Shown here in pieces: positions 34,701 through 44,596 of a stretch of 64,000 nt of DNA. Positions within the stretch are counted from its first letter, which is position 1, and each line of letters opens with the position of its first letter. The notes beneath the pieces are model-generated. The model was not told where the DNA came from, did no database searches, and saw only the letters and a program-made list of their open reading frames with translations. A program made the translations under genes and the position numbers. Source of the DNA: Mesorhabditis belari (taxonomy: Eukaryota; Nematoda; Chromadorea; Rhabditida; Rhabditidae); the NCBI GenBank assembly GCA_958450365.1, contig CAUEEP010000729.1, forward strand, positions 1,204,501-1,268,500, in the 5' to 3' direction.

Positions 34701-36369
34701 TTATTCCTTGCGGCTGTTTGAAATCACAAGAATCGACATGGAAGCTGTGATCACGCCTGTGATACAAGACTCCTAAACATTCGGCTGTGGCGGCATGGGA
34801 TGAAGCTATGGAGCATGGGATGAAGCTATGGAGCAAAGGATGGAGCTATGGAGCAAGGGATGGAGCTATGGAGCATGGGATGGAGCTATGGAGCAGGGAT
34901 CGAGCTATGGAGTATGGGATGAAGCTATGGAGCATGGGATGAAGCTATGGAGCATGGGATGGAGCTATGGAGCAAAGGATGGAGCTATGGAGCAAGGGAT
35001 GGAGCTATGGAGCAAGGGAAAAACCTCTCAAAACCTCACCCAGACGTTTTTCTGGTTTGTCCAGCTGGATCGAAATCATCGTGCGAGGCCTCTCGACTTC
35101 TGATCTCATCACCGACACAATGCATGCATGGGATCAATCGCTGCCGACCAAGAGATCACCAGCGGACGAGTGCACAAAAGGGGTGCCCAGTGAAGGGTAC
35201 CTAGGAAATGGAGTGATGGCTAGAATAGCCTTCATTTTAGATCTTACCTTGAAACTTTGAATTTCCCCATAAAAATCCTCAAAAAGCTCCTCAAAAAATC
35301 CCCATAAAATCAGTACGAAAATTCTTGAAAAACAACTTAAACAAGTCAAACTCATTTACGATTTATTGCTTGCGACTGTTTGAAATTACAAGAATTGAAA
35401 TGGAAGCTGTGACGTCACTGCTGTCACTGCTGTCACTGTGACGTCACTGCTGTCACTGTGACGTCACTGCTGTCACTGCTGTCACTGTGACTGTCACGCT
35501 TCAACAATCACTTCAACAATTCTCTCAATCAAACAAAAATCAAGCAACTTTCAAGTGATGCATTTAAAATGGCAAATTTCAAATTTCAGTTTCAATTTTC
35601 AATTCATTTCAATTTTCAATTCAATTCAAATACAAATTCGTGCTTATAAATGAAAATTGAACTAAGCAAAGGAAGCAGTTTAAGTACCAAATCTCTTTAT
35701 AATAAGTTGGAACTAGAGTAGACCAAAAGCTGTGCGCCGCCGGGAGTCGAACCCGCCACCTTTCACTTATCACCCAATTGTGCTAACCACTAAACCACAA
35801 CGCGGCTGATTTCCCCTACTGATAACTCTATAGTACGTTTAGTATCTAAAAAATTTCACCAAAACTGTTTTTAAATCAATTTTAGATCTGACGAGCGCGT
35901 TTCCCTTGCCACGCTGACGCTAATGAACACAATACACAGGAAAGCGGATGTTCAGCTGAAAAACACGATTTTGGTGAGGGTTACGGTGGTCTAAGTGACG
36001 ATTTGATTACGGTAGTTTGAGTTGGATTAAATTGGTTGGTTGGTTGGTTGGTTAAAAAATTAGAAACGAGCTTTATTTGCATTGCGATTGCAGGATGACC
36101 TCGGGACAGCGCCATTCCGTAACGCGATCTCGCATTCGGTGCTGCGCGATGGACGGGCAAAAGATCGAACATTCACCGCGCAACTCATCCCAATTCAGGT
36201 TTTATGCCGAAATCTTTTCTATTTATTTAAAGCAATTCTTTTTGAGCTATCTGATCGTATATTTAAATTACAGAGACTTCTCCTTGAGAAGCAAAACATT
36301 TTGGCGAAATTGCCCCCATCAAGAGACGATATCAACACGTTGGAGGTCACTTTTAACACATTCACAACG

Positions 36370-36403
<34 letters not shown>

Positions 36404-39400
36404 CATCACACATCACATACGGAGTTGTACTAGTGACGATTATTTTTGGTGTCATTGATTTAGTTTTTAAGGACTTTGTTATTTATTTCGGAGAAGGTTC
36501 TCGGTAGCTTTTTACTAGTTTTTAAAGAGATTCAGAGCTATTGAATGACTATAATAGTTTAGTTAATCTTTGAATTTACCTTAAACTATCAATAAAACGG
36601 TAACGACTACGCGGCTGTACGCTCAAAATACCTTCGTTTTAATACTGTAGTGCCTTCCAAAAATGTCAGTGTTGGTCTGTAAGCTAGGTGAGGGATTTGA
36701 AATGTTTAAAGATGAGAGGATGAGAGGATTTAAAGAAGATTAACTATTAAATGGCGGTTCGATTACGGTAGATAATGAAACTTAAAATTAGAAAACGATC
36801 AAAAATTATAAAAGGTTAGGCCATAGGCCAAGGCCAATCCTTGAGCCAGGGCCGATTCTCAAGGCCACCTTTCTCAGGAGCCTATGGTGTAGCAATTTGA
36901 TTCTAGGACTAGGCCTGATTCCGGCCGAGCTACTAGGACTTGACTTTAAAAAAAAAGCCTTGCCAAATGTGCTTTAGAGTCTCGATTGGTTCACTCGCTA
37001 CGCATCCACGAATCTACAATCGACTTTCGAGGCCGGTCAACACGGAAAGCTCTTGCCGATCGCGATGCGCGCCTCGGCACAACAACTTGCATTGGTAGCT
37101 TAAGCAAATCTAGCATAGCAGGCAAATTAAGAATATCTAGAAACACAGAAGTTAGTAACTATTTAACCCAACTTAACCTGAAATTGTTTAAGTTGAGTTT
37201 ATACGGCACGGATTCAAAACAATGGAGTGAAAGAAGCCGAAAAGAAAATGAAAAAGAATTTTAGATGTATTAGAATTTTAAAGAAAAAACTATGGACAAA
37301 TAATATAAAAAAGAGGAAACGAACGAGGAGAGAGTACTTTAAAAACGCGCTATAAAAAAAAGATTTTACGAAAGAGAAAGAGATGAAGGAAGATGAAGGA
37401 AGATGAAGGAAGATGAAGGAAGATGAAGGAAGATGAAGGAAGATGAAGGAAGATGAAGGAAGATGAAGGAAGATGAAGGAAGATGAAGGAAGATGAAAGA
37501 AGATGAAGGAAGATGAAGGAAGATGAAGGAAGATGAAGGAAGATGAAGGAAGATGAAGGAAGATGAAGGAAGATGAAGGAAGATGAAGGAAGATGAAAGA
37601 AGATGAAGGAAGATGAAGGAAGATGAAGGAAGATGAAGGAAGATGAAGGAAGATGAAGGAAGATGAAGGAAGATGAAGGAAGATGAAGGAAGATGAAGGA
37701 AGATGAAGGAAGATGAAGGAAGATGAAAGAAGATGAAAGAAGATGAAAGAAGATGAAGGAAGATGAAGGAAGATGAAGGAAGATGAAGGAAGATGAAGGA
37801 AGATGAAGGAAGATGAAGGAAGATGAAAGAAGATGAAAGAAGATGAAAGTAAATGAAATAAATGAAGATGAAAGTAAATAAATGAAGGAAAACGAAAGTA
37901 AATGAAATTGAATGAAAGTAAATGAAATAAATGGGAGTGGGACAAATGCGACCTTTTTTGCGCACCTTTTTTTGCGCACTTAGCCCATTAGCGCACCTTT
38001 TTTCGCGTTTTAAAAAAGCTCTAAAAGCTAATATTAACCAATTTCTATTCCAAAAGTTGTTTTTCTAGGTAATTTTAGGGCGTAGAATCGAAATTTTGAC
38101 ATATCAGAGCTTGTAGAAGCGAACGGACGGAGTTATACAAAGAGAAAAATCAACAATTTTCTGTAATTTGACCTAGCCGTTTTGTCTTTCAAATTGATTC
38201 CACAAGCTCTGATATGCCAAAATTTCGATTCTGCGCCCTCAAATTACCTAGAAAAACAACTTTTGGAATAGAAATTGGTTAATATTAGCTTTTAGAGCTT
38301 TTTTAAAACGCGAAAAAAGGTGCGCTAATGTCCGGGTGCGGAAAAAAAGGTGCGCAAATGTCCGGGTGCGGAGAAAAAGGTGCGCTAATGTCCGGGTGCG
38401 CAAAAAAAAGGTCGCATTTGTCCCACTCCCAAATAAATGAATGAAAAAATGAAAAAAATGGCAAATGGGGAATTTTGTCTGGAGTACGGTAGCACTCGCC
38501 GCCGTTTTCGCGTCAAAAACCGTACGTCAATAGGAATCAAAAGGAATCTAACCCAAATCATTTGTATCATTGTTAAGGTCATTATGCAGTTTTCACAAAC
38601 GTCTATAGGTTTACAGTGTACTTTAATTTCTAATTGTCTTTAATCTAAATTGAACTTAATTTTCTAGATGTGCAGGGAGAACGCGATGCGCGCTGAGAAA
38701 AGCCGATGGGAGTTGATGGCACTTTGCGAGTACACGATGACGATCACTTCTGATCTTTTGGCGAGTGAGTGCTTTTGTTTGGCAAGGATCCACTAGCAGA
38801 GATCCACTAGCAGAGATCCGCTAGCAAGGATCCACTAGCAGAGATCCGCTAGCAAGGATCCACTAGCAAGGATCCACTAGCAGAGATCCACTAGCAGAGA
38901 TCCACTAGCAAGGATCCACTAGCAGATCCACTTTTTTGTTTACTTTAACTTTACTTTTTTTGTTTTTTTTGGTTTTTAGTGCTCTTTAAAATCATTTCCT
39001 TTTTAAAATCATTAAAATTCAGATGACGAAAATCTCGGGCGTTTAATCGAATTCCTCTTTTCCGTCGAAAATCCTTTGTTAACACTTTTCACAGCAATCG
39101 TTCAACTTTTCCACAAAACGTGGCGCGAAATGCACGCAGTTACGAGTGAGATCGTCAAGGTCAGTGGGGGAAATTGGATTTAAAACAAGCTTTTGTTGAG
39201 TTGAGCATGGAATTGAGCAGACTACAGTCTAGATCACTGTTTTTTGCTGCTTGAGCATTGAATTGAGCAGATTAGAGTCTAGATTACTGTTTAAAAACAA
39301 AAAAACAAAGTAAAAACAAGTCAAGCATTGAAGAAAACGACGAAATCGCAATTCCCCATCAAAACTCGATGACTTTTATTTCAAATTCACTAAAAAAATC

Positions 39401-42400
39401 AAAACTTTGGGCCAGTCCGGGGATTGAACCCGGGACCTCTCGCACCCTAAGCGAGAATCATACCACTAGACCAACTGGCCGTGCGTCGCTTGAAGAGAAA
39501 AGGGGTTTTTCTTTGGGAACGAGAGGGAAAGGCGATCGCCAGAGGGAAAAGGGGGAAAGAGGGAAATGCTTTGAAAAACGTTTTTTTTTTAAAAACAATT
39601 TAAATTTTTCTTTTTAGACTTAATTTTATTATAAAATTGATTGATAATTAGGAAATTTACATTAAAAAAAACGAAAAATTGATAAAAATAAGGGAAAAAA
39701 CGCTTAGAAAACAAAAGTGAACGGCTGCTACCGGGATCGAACCCGGGATGCCCGGATTGAGAGCCAGTAGAGATCTAATTTTGTCGAATTTAGACGTTTT
39801 AAAGCGAGCGGATTAGGCCGGGGGGGGTAAAAACCGTTTTGAGATATCTCTTTTCTAAAGGTTTTACAGCTATTTTAGTAAAGGGCGGGGGAAAAAGGCA
39901 AAAAATGGCGTTTTCACGTTTCGTTAGGTTTCCGGGGAGGAAACCTGGGCTAAAACATGTGTTTCGTGACAGCGTCAAAAATAACCCCTAGACACAAATT
40001 TTCAGAATCTTGGCAAAAAATTTTACAAATATTGTCCCGGTGGAAGTCGAACCAGCGACCCCAGATCAATGGCCGTCGGGTTTTCCTTCCTTTTTTCTTT
40101 TTTTTTACCCTCTAACAAAAGCCCTCTAACAACATCAAACAATGATAAAACAAAACAAAAAACGAGAAAATCGCGAAAAGCGGCGGAAAGGCTATTGATC
40201 TGAGGGTCGCTGGTTCGACTTCCACCGGTGACAATATTTGTCAAAAATTTTTTGCTAAGATTCTGAAAATTTGTGTCTAGGGGTTGTTTTTGACGCTGAT
40301 CACGAAACACATGTTTTTAGCCTAGGTTTCTGCACGGAAAACTAACGAAACGTGAAAACAGCCATTTTTTGGCTTTTTTTGGCTCTGCCGCCCTTTACTA
40401 AAATAGCTGTAAAAACTTTTAGAAAAGAGATATCTCAAAACGGTTTTTACCAATCGATCCGTCTTCAATTCAGCTTTCGGATGAGCTATAAAACGTCAAG
40501 ATTCGACAAATTTAAGGTACTCTCCCAAAAAATCCGAAAGGACTTTTCCACCAACCCAATAGAATGGGAAGAATTGTCATTTAGAATGGGAAGAGTTGTC
40601 ATTTAGAATGTTAAGGATTGTCACGTAGAATGTTAAGAATGTTAAGACTTAGAATGTGAAGAGTTGTCATTTAGAATGTTAAGAATTCTCATTTAGAAAA
40701 TGTTCATTTCAATTTTAGGTTAGTAATGTAGTGAGAGAGCAAGTGAAACGAGTGGTCGACAAACAGCCGGCATCACTTGACAAGATGCAAGCCGAATTCG
40801 ATGCGCTTGCTTATAATAAGATGAAGGTGAGTATCCAATTTTGAATTACAAAAATTGAAAAAGTGAACGGTTGCTAGCGGGATCGAACCCGGGATGGCCG
40901 GATTGAGACGCGGACGCTCTGGCAATGCGTCACGAAGGCAGTTGAATTTAAATGAATGAATTTAAATTTAAATTTAAACTAAATAAAATAGGAAATTTGG
41001 AAACAAGAGGAAAGCGATCGCGAGGTGGCCGAGTTGGAGTCCGAACTTGTCAAGTGGGTGATGGGTCTTTAAAATGGGTCTTTAAAGTCTTAAAGAGCAA
41101 TGGGTCTTTAAGATGGGTCTTTAAAAACAATCTAATTTCATTGGTTAAAGTCTAGGAAAGCATTTCTTGATCTAGATTTGTTGATCTAGATTTGTTGATC
41201 TAGCTTTCCTGATCTAGATTTCTTGATCTAGATTCCTTGATCTAGATTTCTTTATCTAGATTTGTTGATCTACATTTCTTGATCTACATTTCCTGATCTA
41301 GATTTCTTTATCAAGATTTCTTTATCTAGATTTGTTGATCTAGATTTGTTGATCTAGCTTTCCTGATCTAGATTTCTTGATCTAGATTTCTTGATCTACA
41401 TTTCCTGATCTAGATTTCTTGATCTAGCTTTCCTGATCTAGATTTCTTGATCTAGATTTCTTGATCTAGATTCCTTGATCTAGATTTCTTTATCTACATC
41501 TCCTGATCTAGCTTTCTTGATCCAGATTTCTTGATCTAGATTCCTTGATCTAGCTTTCCTGATCTAGATTTCTTGATCTACATTTCTTGATCTAGATTTC
41601 TTGATCTAGATTTGTTGATCTACATTTCCTGATCTAACTTTCTTTATCTAGCTTTCCCTTTCAGAGATCTTCGAGAACTATTGCGACCAGGAATCGAGCA
41701 ACTTGTTCGACAAAATCGTAAAAACTTCATGAAACAAGGCTATACTTTTAAGAAAACTGGAAAAAAAGCAACATTGAAAGGTGATTTTTCAAAGAAAACC
41801 AAAAAAACAGCTTCCAACTTCAGAACAATCACAATATTTCTTTTGGCGTTTGGATAGAAACGAGAAAATCTTAATGGTGATCGATTGTGATACGGAAAGA
41901 TTTATCCCGGGTGCAAGTCAAGCAAAATCGATCCGTAAAAGTGAGTGGATGTTGTAAACGGATGTAAAAGGATGTAAAAGGCTAATCACAAAGGAAATCA
42001 CGAGCAAATCTAATCCTTTACTCGGTAAACAAGCATTTAGTAATGGTAAAAGATATCAAAGATGTTCAATGGGGTGACGAGAGTGAGAAAGGGACGAGAA
42101 AGGTGAGCTTGGGCAATGGAAATGCGCTGGGGAAATGCTGTAAACGCCGTAAACACATCAATTTCATTGATTTCACTGATTTCTATTGAATTTTCCATTT
42201 CTACACAAAAAGAAACCATTTTCTATCAAATTTTCCATCAAATTTCATCATTTTCTTGAAAAAAAAATCCCTCTCTAAGATGTTTCTAAGCTTTTTTTTT
42301 ATGCTTTTCTTAAGCCTTCTAAGCTTTTTTAAGCCTTTTTTGAGCTTTCTAAGCTTTTTCAAGCTTTTTTAAGCTTTTTAAAGCCTTTTTTGAGCTTTCT

Positions 42401-44378
42401 AAGCTTTTTTATGCCTTTCTTAAGCCTTCTAAGCTTTTTTATGCCTTTCTTAAGCCTTCTAAGCTTTTAAAGCCTTTTTTTGAGCTTTCTAAGCTTTTTT
42501 AAGCCTTTTTTTGAGCTTTCTAAGCTTTTTTATGCCTTTCTTAAGCCTTCTAAGCTTTTTTATGCCTTTCTTAAGCCTTCTAAGCTTTTAAAGCCTTTTT
42601 TTGAGCTTTCTAAGCTTTTTTATGCCTTTCTTAAGCCTTCTAAGCTTTTTAAAGCCTTTTTTTGAGCTTTCTAAGCTTTTTAAAGCCTTTTCAAGCTTTT
42701 TTAAGCTTTTTTTATGCCTTAAAACCCCAATTTCAATCTTTTTCACCAAAAAAACTATCGTTTTCCCTTTTTTTTCCAGTTAAAACAAAAATTTGCCTAC
42801 TAAACTAGGCTCATTTCATAGAATAAAGCTCAATTTCTAAACTTTATGCAAAAAGAAAACATTTCCTATCAAATTTTCGCTCAAATTTGATCGATTTCCT
42901 CTAAAAAACCGCTTTTCCACGGCGTTCTTTCTGCGTGCCCGTAAACGCGCACTTTCTGGCACACGGTCGGAGAGGGGGTCATAAAAAGGGAGGTCTTTTC
43001 CTCCTGGAAAAGGGAGGCCTTTTCCCCCAAATCGAGCGACTGATGAGTACAGATCCAACTCTGAACAGATCCAAAGAAAACCATGTAGTCTATGCTTTTT
43101 AACTCTGACGCTCTCACTAATCTTTTTCGTTTTTAGCTCTCTTTGAAAAGTAATCTTTTAGTTTTCGAAATTCGAAATTTTTGAGTGATTTTTAGCCAAG
43201 AACCCTTTGCCAAAGTCAAATTTGTAAACTTTAGCAATTTTTTTAGCTAAACAACTCTTTTTCTAAGTCAAATTTGAAATTTTTAGCGAATTTTTCCAAA
43301 TCCAATTTCCAATTTTTCCAAAATCCAATAAATTCATCAATTTCAAGATTTAAAAGATTCAAAAATTAATTTAACATTGTAAAATTGTAAAGTTGAAACT
43401 TTAGAAATTCGAAAATTCACTTTCTAGAGCAGCTCATTCTCGCGCGGGATTCGTTTACTTTTGCCGGGAGCCGACGAAAAAGATGAATCGCTGGCAGGTA
43501 AAGGAATCAGTTTAGCCATTTTATTGATTGTAAAGCTATAAAACTGTTAAACTACAAAAGCCAAACGAAAAAGGGAAACTCATTTCCAGCTTGTGCACAA
43601 AGCGATCGCGACATGAGTACATGGGTGGACGGGTTGTGTGAATTGATCGGAAAGAACGAGATGAGGTTTCTTTAGTGGTTTCTTTCTTTCTAAATTCAAA
43701 GCAAGCCATAAAACTCGAGAATTTACAGATTTACCGTAATCAGATGCTTCTGCTATGCCTACCGTAAATACTGTAATCGTACCCCACCCCCCTCGTACAC
43801 TCGCGTAGTCGCAAAAGGTTTTTAGTATTTCATTTTTTTCAAAGCGCCCGTACTTTCAAAAAATGCATCTTTGGTATCAAAAAATAGCTGAAGTTCAGGG
43901 CTATTTTTTGATACCTAAGCGCGCATTGTAGCATAAACCAGTGTCGAGAAAAACTCGTTCAATGATAGACCACGCAACACTCCGCACCGTCATTATGGGG
44001 GTGGGGTACTATTACAGTATTTACGGTAAGTGTTCAGAAAAAATTTGCAAAATTTAGCCGAGACGCGTCGAAGCTTGTCGATCGACTTTTGTCCACCGAG
44101 TTGCGACTGCGATTGGTTCAGGTAAATAAAGAAAACTACGCGAATCTACTGAATATTAGGCAATTTGGGATACGGTATTCCCTCAGCTAAGTCTAAGCCT
44201 AAAATCTCGAGCCTTACCAATTAAATTGCTGAATTTTCCTTTGGGATGAGGGAATACAGTATTGCCCAAATTGCCTAATATTACAGTGCCCTGACTATTT
44301 CAGGTTCCAAATCCGAGCCCTCGTGTGATCGCTCCTCCACTCCCGACAACGTGGGATTGGATTCCGGCTGAAGATTGA
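28752..44378 (+). CDS. ced-12: ELMO / CED-12 engulfment and motility protein
   Basis: An adaptor that, with a CED-5/DOCK180-type exchange factor, activates Rac for engulfment of dying cells and for cell migration. Twenty-five exons join in frame to about 770 residues (family about 730): 28752-28826, 30668-30763, 30823-30884, 31072-31162, 33057-33155, 33199-33281, 33406-33499, 33590-33696, 34526-34633, 35065-35196, 35886-35973, 36094-36198, 36274-36345, 36978-37094, 38668-38764, 39023-39159, 40719-40826, 40992-41053, 41665-41780, 41824-41940, 42041-42102, 43428-43497, 43590-43665, 44058-44121, 44304-44378. Matches to the family in order: ILTMTASPAVYARRIHENL; an armadillo-like helical part with GLSWETIPEDVL; the ELMO-domain end LFHKTWREMHAVTSEIVK; the PH domain (YFFWRLDRNEKILMV ... 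STWVDGLCELIG); and a proline-rich tail SPRVIAPPLPTTWDWIP that would bind the DOCK SH3. TTTTTAG just before the ATG may be a trans-splice or cis acceptor. The least certain junction is the donor at 30885. Confidence 0.93.
29013..29217 (+). repeat. Duplicated ~95-bp unit ending in a tRNA-like sequence
   Basis: GAACAGCTGCTT...GGGGCAGTGGATAGTCTGCT occurs at about 29020-29096 and again at 29113-29180. The second copy continues with AAGCTCGAGTCCCGCTCTCG, a B-box-like sequence, so 29148-29217 has tRNA-like arms. It lies in ced-12 intron 1. Confidence 0.6.
29720..29800 (-). repeat. tRNA-like sequence in ced-12 intron 1
   Basis: On the minus strand, TGGTCCAGTGGAAAGTC (A-box like) and AGTTCGAGCCCCCACTC (B-box like) lie at tRNA spacing, ending in TCTCGTC. 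The acceptor stem is not formed. CATCGAAGCAGCAG repeats adjoin at 29797-29870. Confidence 0.6.
30190..30655. repeat. ~45-bp degenerate tandem repeat (ced-12 intron 1)
   Basis: Copies of TCTTTTAGGCGTCTGCTAAGC followed by TAAGGCTTAGGCTGAGC repeat about ten times. A TTTTAGATGTC sub-repeat lies towards the 3' side and the array ends just before exon 2. Confidence 0.85.
30905..31050. repeat. GGGGATTAAG / GGAATTAAAG short tandem repeat
   Basis: About 145 bp of 9-11 bp units in ced-12 intron 3. Confidence 0.85.
31658..31741 (+). repeat. tRNA-like sequence (ced-12 intron 4)
   Basis: GTGGCTCGGTGGTCTAATGG (A-box like) and GGGCTTCGATTCCGTTCC (degenerate B-box) lie at tRNA spacing. A good cloverleaf cannot be drawn. 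It is followed by an A-rich stretch, as in a tRNA-derived SINE. Confidence 0.55.
31868..32765. repeat. Satellite CAGACAGTACCAGACAGTAC (~0.9 kb)
   Basis: Units built from GACAGACAGTACC and AGACAGTACCAAA in ced-12 intron 4, with a degraded middle (32190-32520). All frames stay open for 280-370 codons on both strands because the repeat has no stops. I reject those as genes. Confidence 0.95.
33715..34490. repeat. Satellite GCATTCTAGA / GCGTTGTAGA (~0.78 kb)
   Basis: More than 70 copies of a 10-11 bp unit AGCATTCTAGAGCGTTGTAG in ced-12 intron 8. It carries frequent palindromic TCTAGA sites. Confidence 0.95.
34795..35018. repeat. ~20-bp tandem repeat GGGATGGAGCTATGGAGCA
   Basis: About eleven copies of GGGATGGAGCTATGGAGCA in ced-12 intron 9. 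Confidence 0.9.
35405..35500. repeat. Tandem repeat GTCACTGCTGTCACTGTGAC
   Basis: Short array in ced-12 intron 10 with repeated TGACGTCA palindromes. TGACGTCA is also the CRE/ATF core, but here it is simply the repeat unit. Confidence 0.8.
35732..35808 (-). repeat. tRNA-like sequence (ced-12 intron 10)
   Basis: On the minus strand, TGTGGTTTAGTGGTTAGCAC (A box) and GGCGGGTTCGACTCCCGGC (good B box) lie at proper spacing. The acceptor stem and one T-stem pair fail. It is the best-preserved of the tRNA-like repeats and a pseudogene remains possible. Confidence 0.6.
36372..36402. repeat. (CA)n microsatellite
   Basis: About 15 CA dinucleotides in ced-12 intron 13. Confidence 0.95.
37375..37860. 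repeat. 10-bp satellite AAGATGAAGG (~0.48 kb)
   Basis: About 48 copies with rare AAGATGAAAG variants in ced-12 intron 14. The minus-strand open frames of up to 243 codons are repeat artefacts. Confidence 0.95.
37933..38430. mobile_element. hAT-like MITE, 8-bp TSD AAATAAAT
   Basis: A full copy of 498 bp: GGGAGTGGGACAAATGCGAC at the left, GTCGCATTTGTCCCACTCCC at the right. Exact AAATAAAT duplications lie at 37925-37932 and 38431-38438. An inner inverted repeat spans 38020-38300 (AACCAATTTCTATTCCAAAA / TTTTGGAATAGAAATTGGTT). It lies in ced-12 intron 14. Confidence 0.88.
38780..38937. repeat. Tandem repeat GATCCACTAGCAGA / GATCCACTAGCAAG
   Basis: About twelve copies of a 14-bp unit in ced-12 intron 15. 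Confidence 0.9.
39409..39480 (-). tRNA. tRNA-Pro (anticodon AGG)
   Basis: On the minus strand the sequence folds into a complete cloverleaf. The acceptor GGCCAGT pairs with ACTGGCC, the A box is TGGTCTAGTGGTATGA, the anticodon stem CTCGC/GCGAG encloses TTAGGGT with anticodon AGG, and the T arm is CCGGGTTCAATCCCCGG. Length is 72 nt including the discriminator base, and there is no intron. It lies antisense in ced-12 intron 16. Confidence 0.93.
39722..39775 (-). repeat. Partial tRNA-like repeat
   Basis: The minus strand shows CCCGGGTTCGATCCCGGTAG (B-box arm) preceded by CTCAATCCGGGC. The 5' half is missing. The same 3' half with its GAACGG flank occurs at 40862-40935. Confidence 0.55.
39815..40465. 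mobile_element. Foldback element with a tRNA-like centre
   Basis: Two arms of about 300 bp are near-perfect inverted copies: AAAACCGTTTTGAGATATCT at the left, AGATATCTCAAAACGGTTTT at the right. They also share the TAGACACAAATTTTCAGAAT and GGTGGAAGTCGAACCAGCGA blocks. The inner part of each arm has a TGGTTCGACTTCC B-box-like sequence. The spacer is about 120 bp. No ORF is recognised. It lies in ced-12 intron 16. Confidence 0.75.
40862..40940 (-). repeat. tRNA-like sequence (ced-12 intron 17)
   Basis: The minus strand gives GCCTTCGTGACGCATTGCC...GTCTCAATCCGG...CCCGGGTTCGATCCCGC: an A-box-like start, a degenerate anticodon arm and a good B box. The acceptor stem fails. It is likely a tRNA pseudogene or SINE. 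Confidence 0.55.
41155..41662. repeat. 14-bp satellite TTGATCTAGATTTC (~0.5 kb)
   Basis: About 36 copies filling most of ced-12 intron 18. The unit contains a palindromic TCTAGA. Confidence 0.95.
42290..42722. repeat. Repeat AAGCTTTTTTATGCCTTTCT
   Basis: About 430 bp of interleaved CTAAGCTTTTTAAGCC-type and TGAGCTTTCTAAGC-type units in ced-12 intron 21. Confidence 0.9.
43761..44027. mobile_element. MITE with ACCGTAAATACTGTAAT ends, copy 2 (ced-12 intron)
   Basis: 267 bp with terminal repeats ACCGTAAATACTGTAATCGT...GGGTGGGGTACTATTACAGT, highly similar throughout to 22213-22478. It lies in intron 23 of ced-12. Confidence 0.8.
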
Positions 44379-44596
44379 TCTCTGGATAAAGCTTTAACGA
44401 TTTCACTTATCTCTAAAAAAAAATTATTGCCTTAAATACCATTTAAACGCTTGGAGAACTTAAAATTTATCTACATTTTACAGTTCACAAGAATCAAAAC
44501 ACACAAATAGAGAGAAATATTATGCTAAAGAAAATGCAAAGATATCACAAACTTGATCACATGTACAGAAAGTTTTGGAAAAAATATTAAACCAAC
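44379..44596. other. Shared 3' region of two convergent genes
   Basis: Only 218 bp separate the stop codons of ced-12 (+) and TRAPPC10 (-). Both 3' UTRs and poly(A) sites must fit here or overlap. No other feature is seen. Confidence 0.8.

Noticed and set aside
35405..35500. Cluster of TGACGTCA (CRE/ATF) sites as an enhancer
   Set aside because: The sites are the unit of a short tandem repeat, so repeat expansion explains them.
35732..35808. Functional tRNA gene
   Set aside because: A and B boxes are good, but the acceptor stem does not pair and one T-stem pair is broken.
37214..37979. Minus-strand ORFs of about 200-243 codons (SSSFIFLHLP repeats)
   Set aside because: Translation of the AAGATGAAGG satellite. 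All three frames are open, so there is no coding signal.
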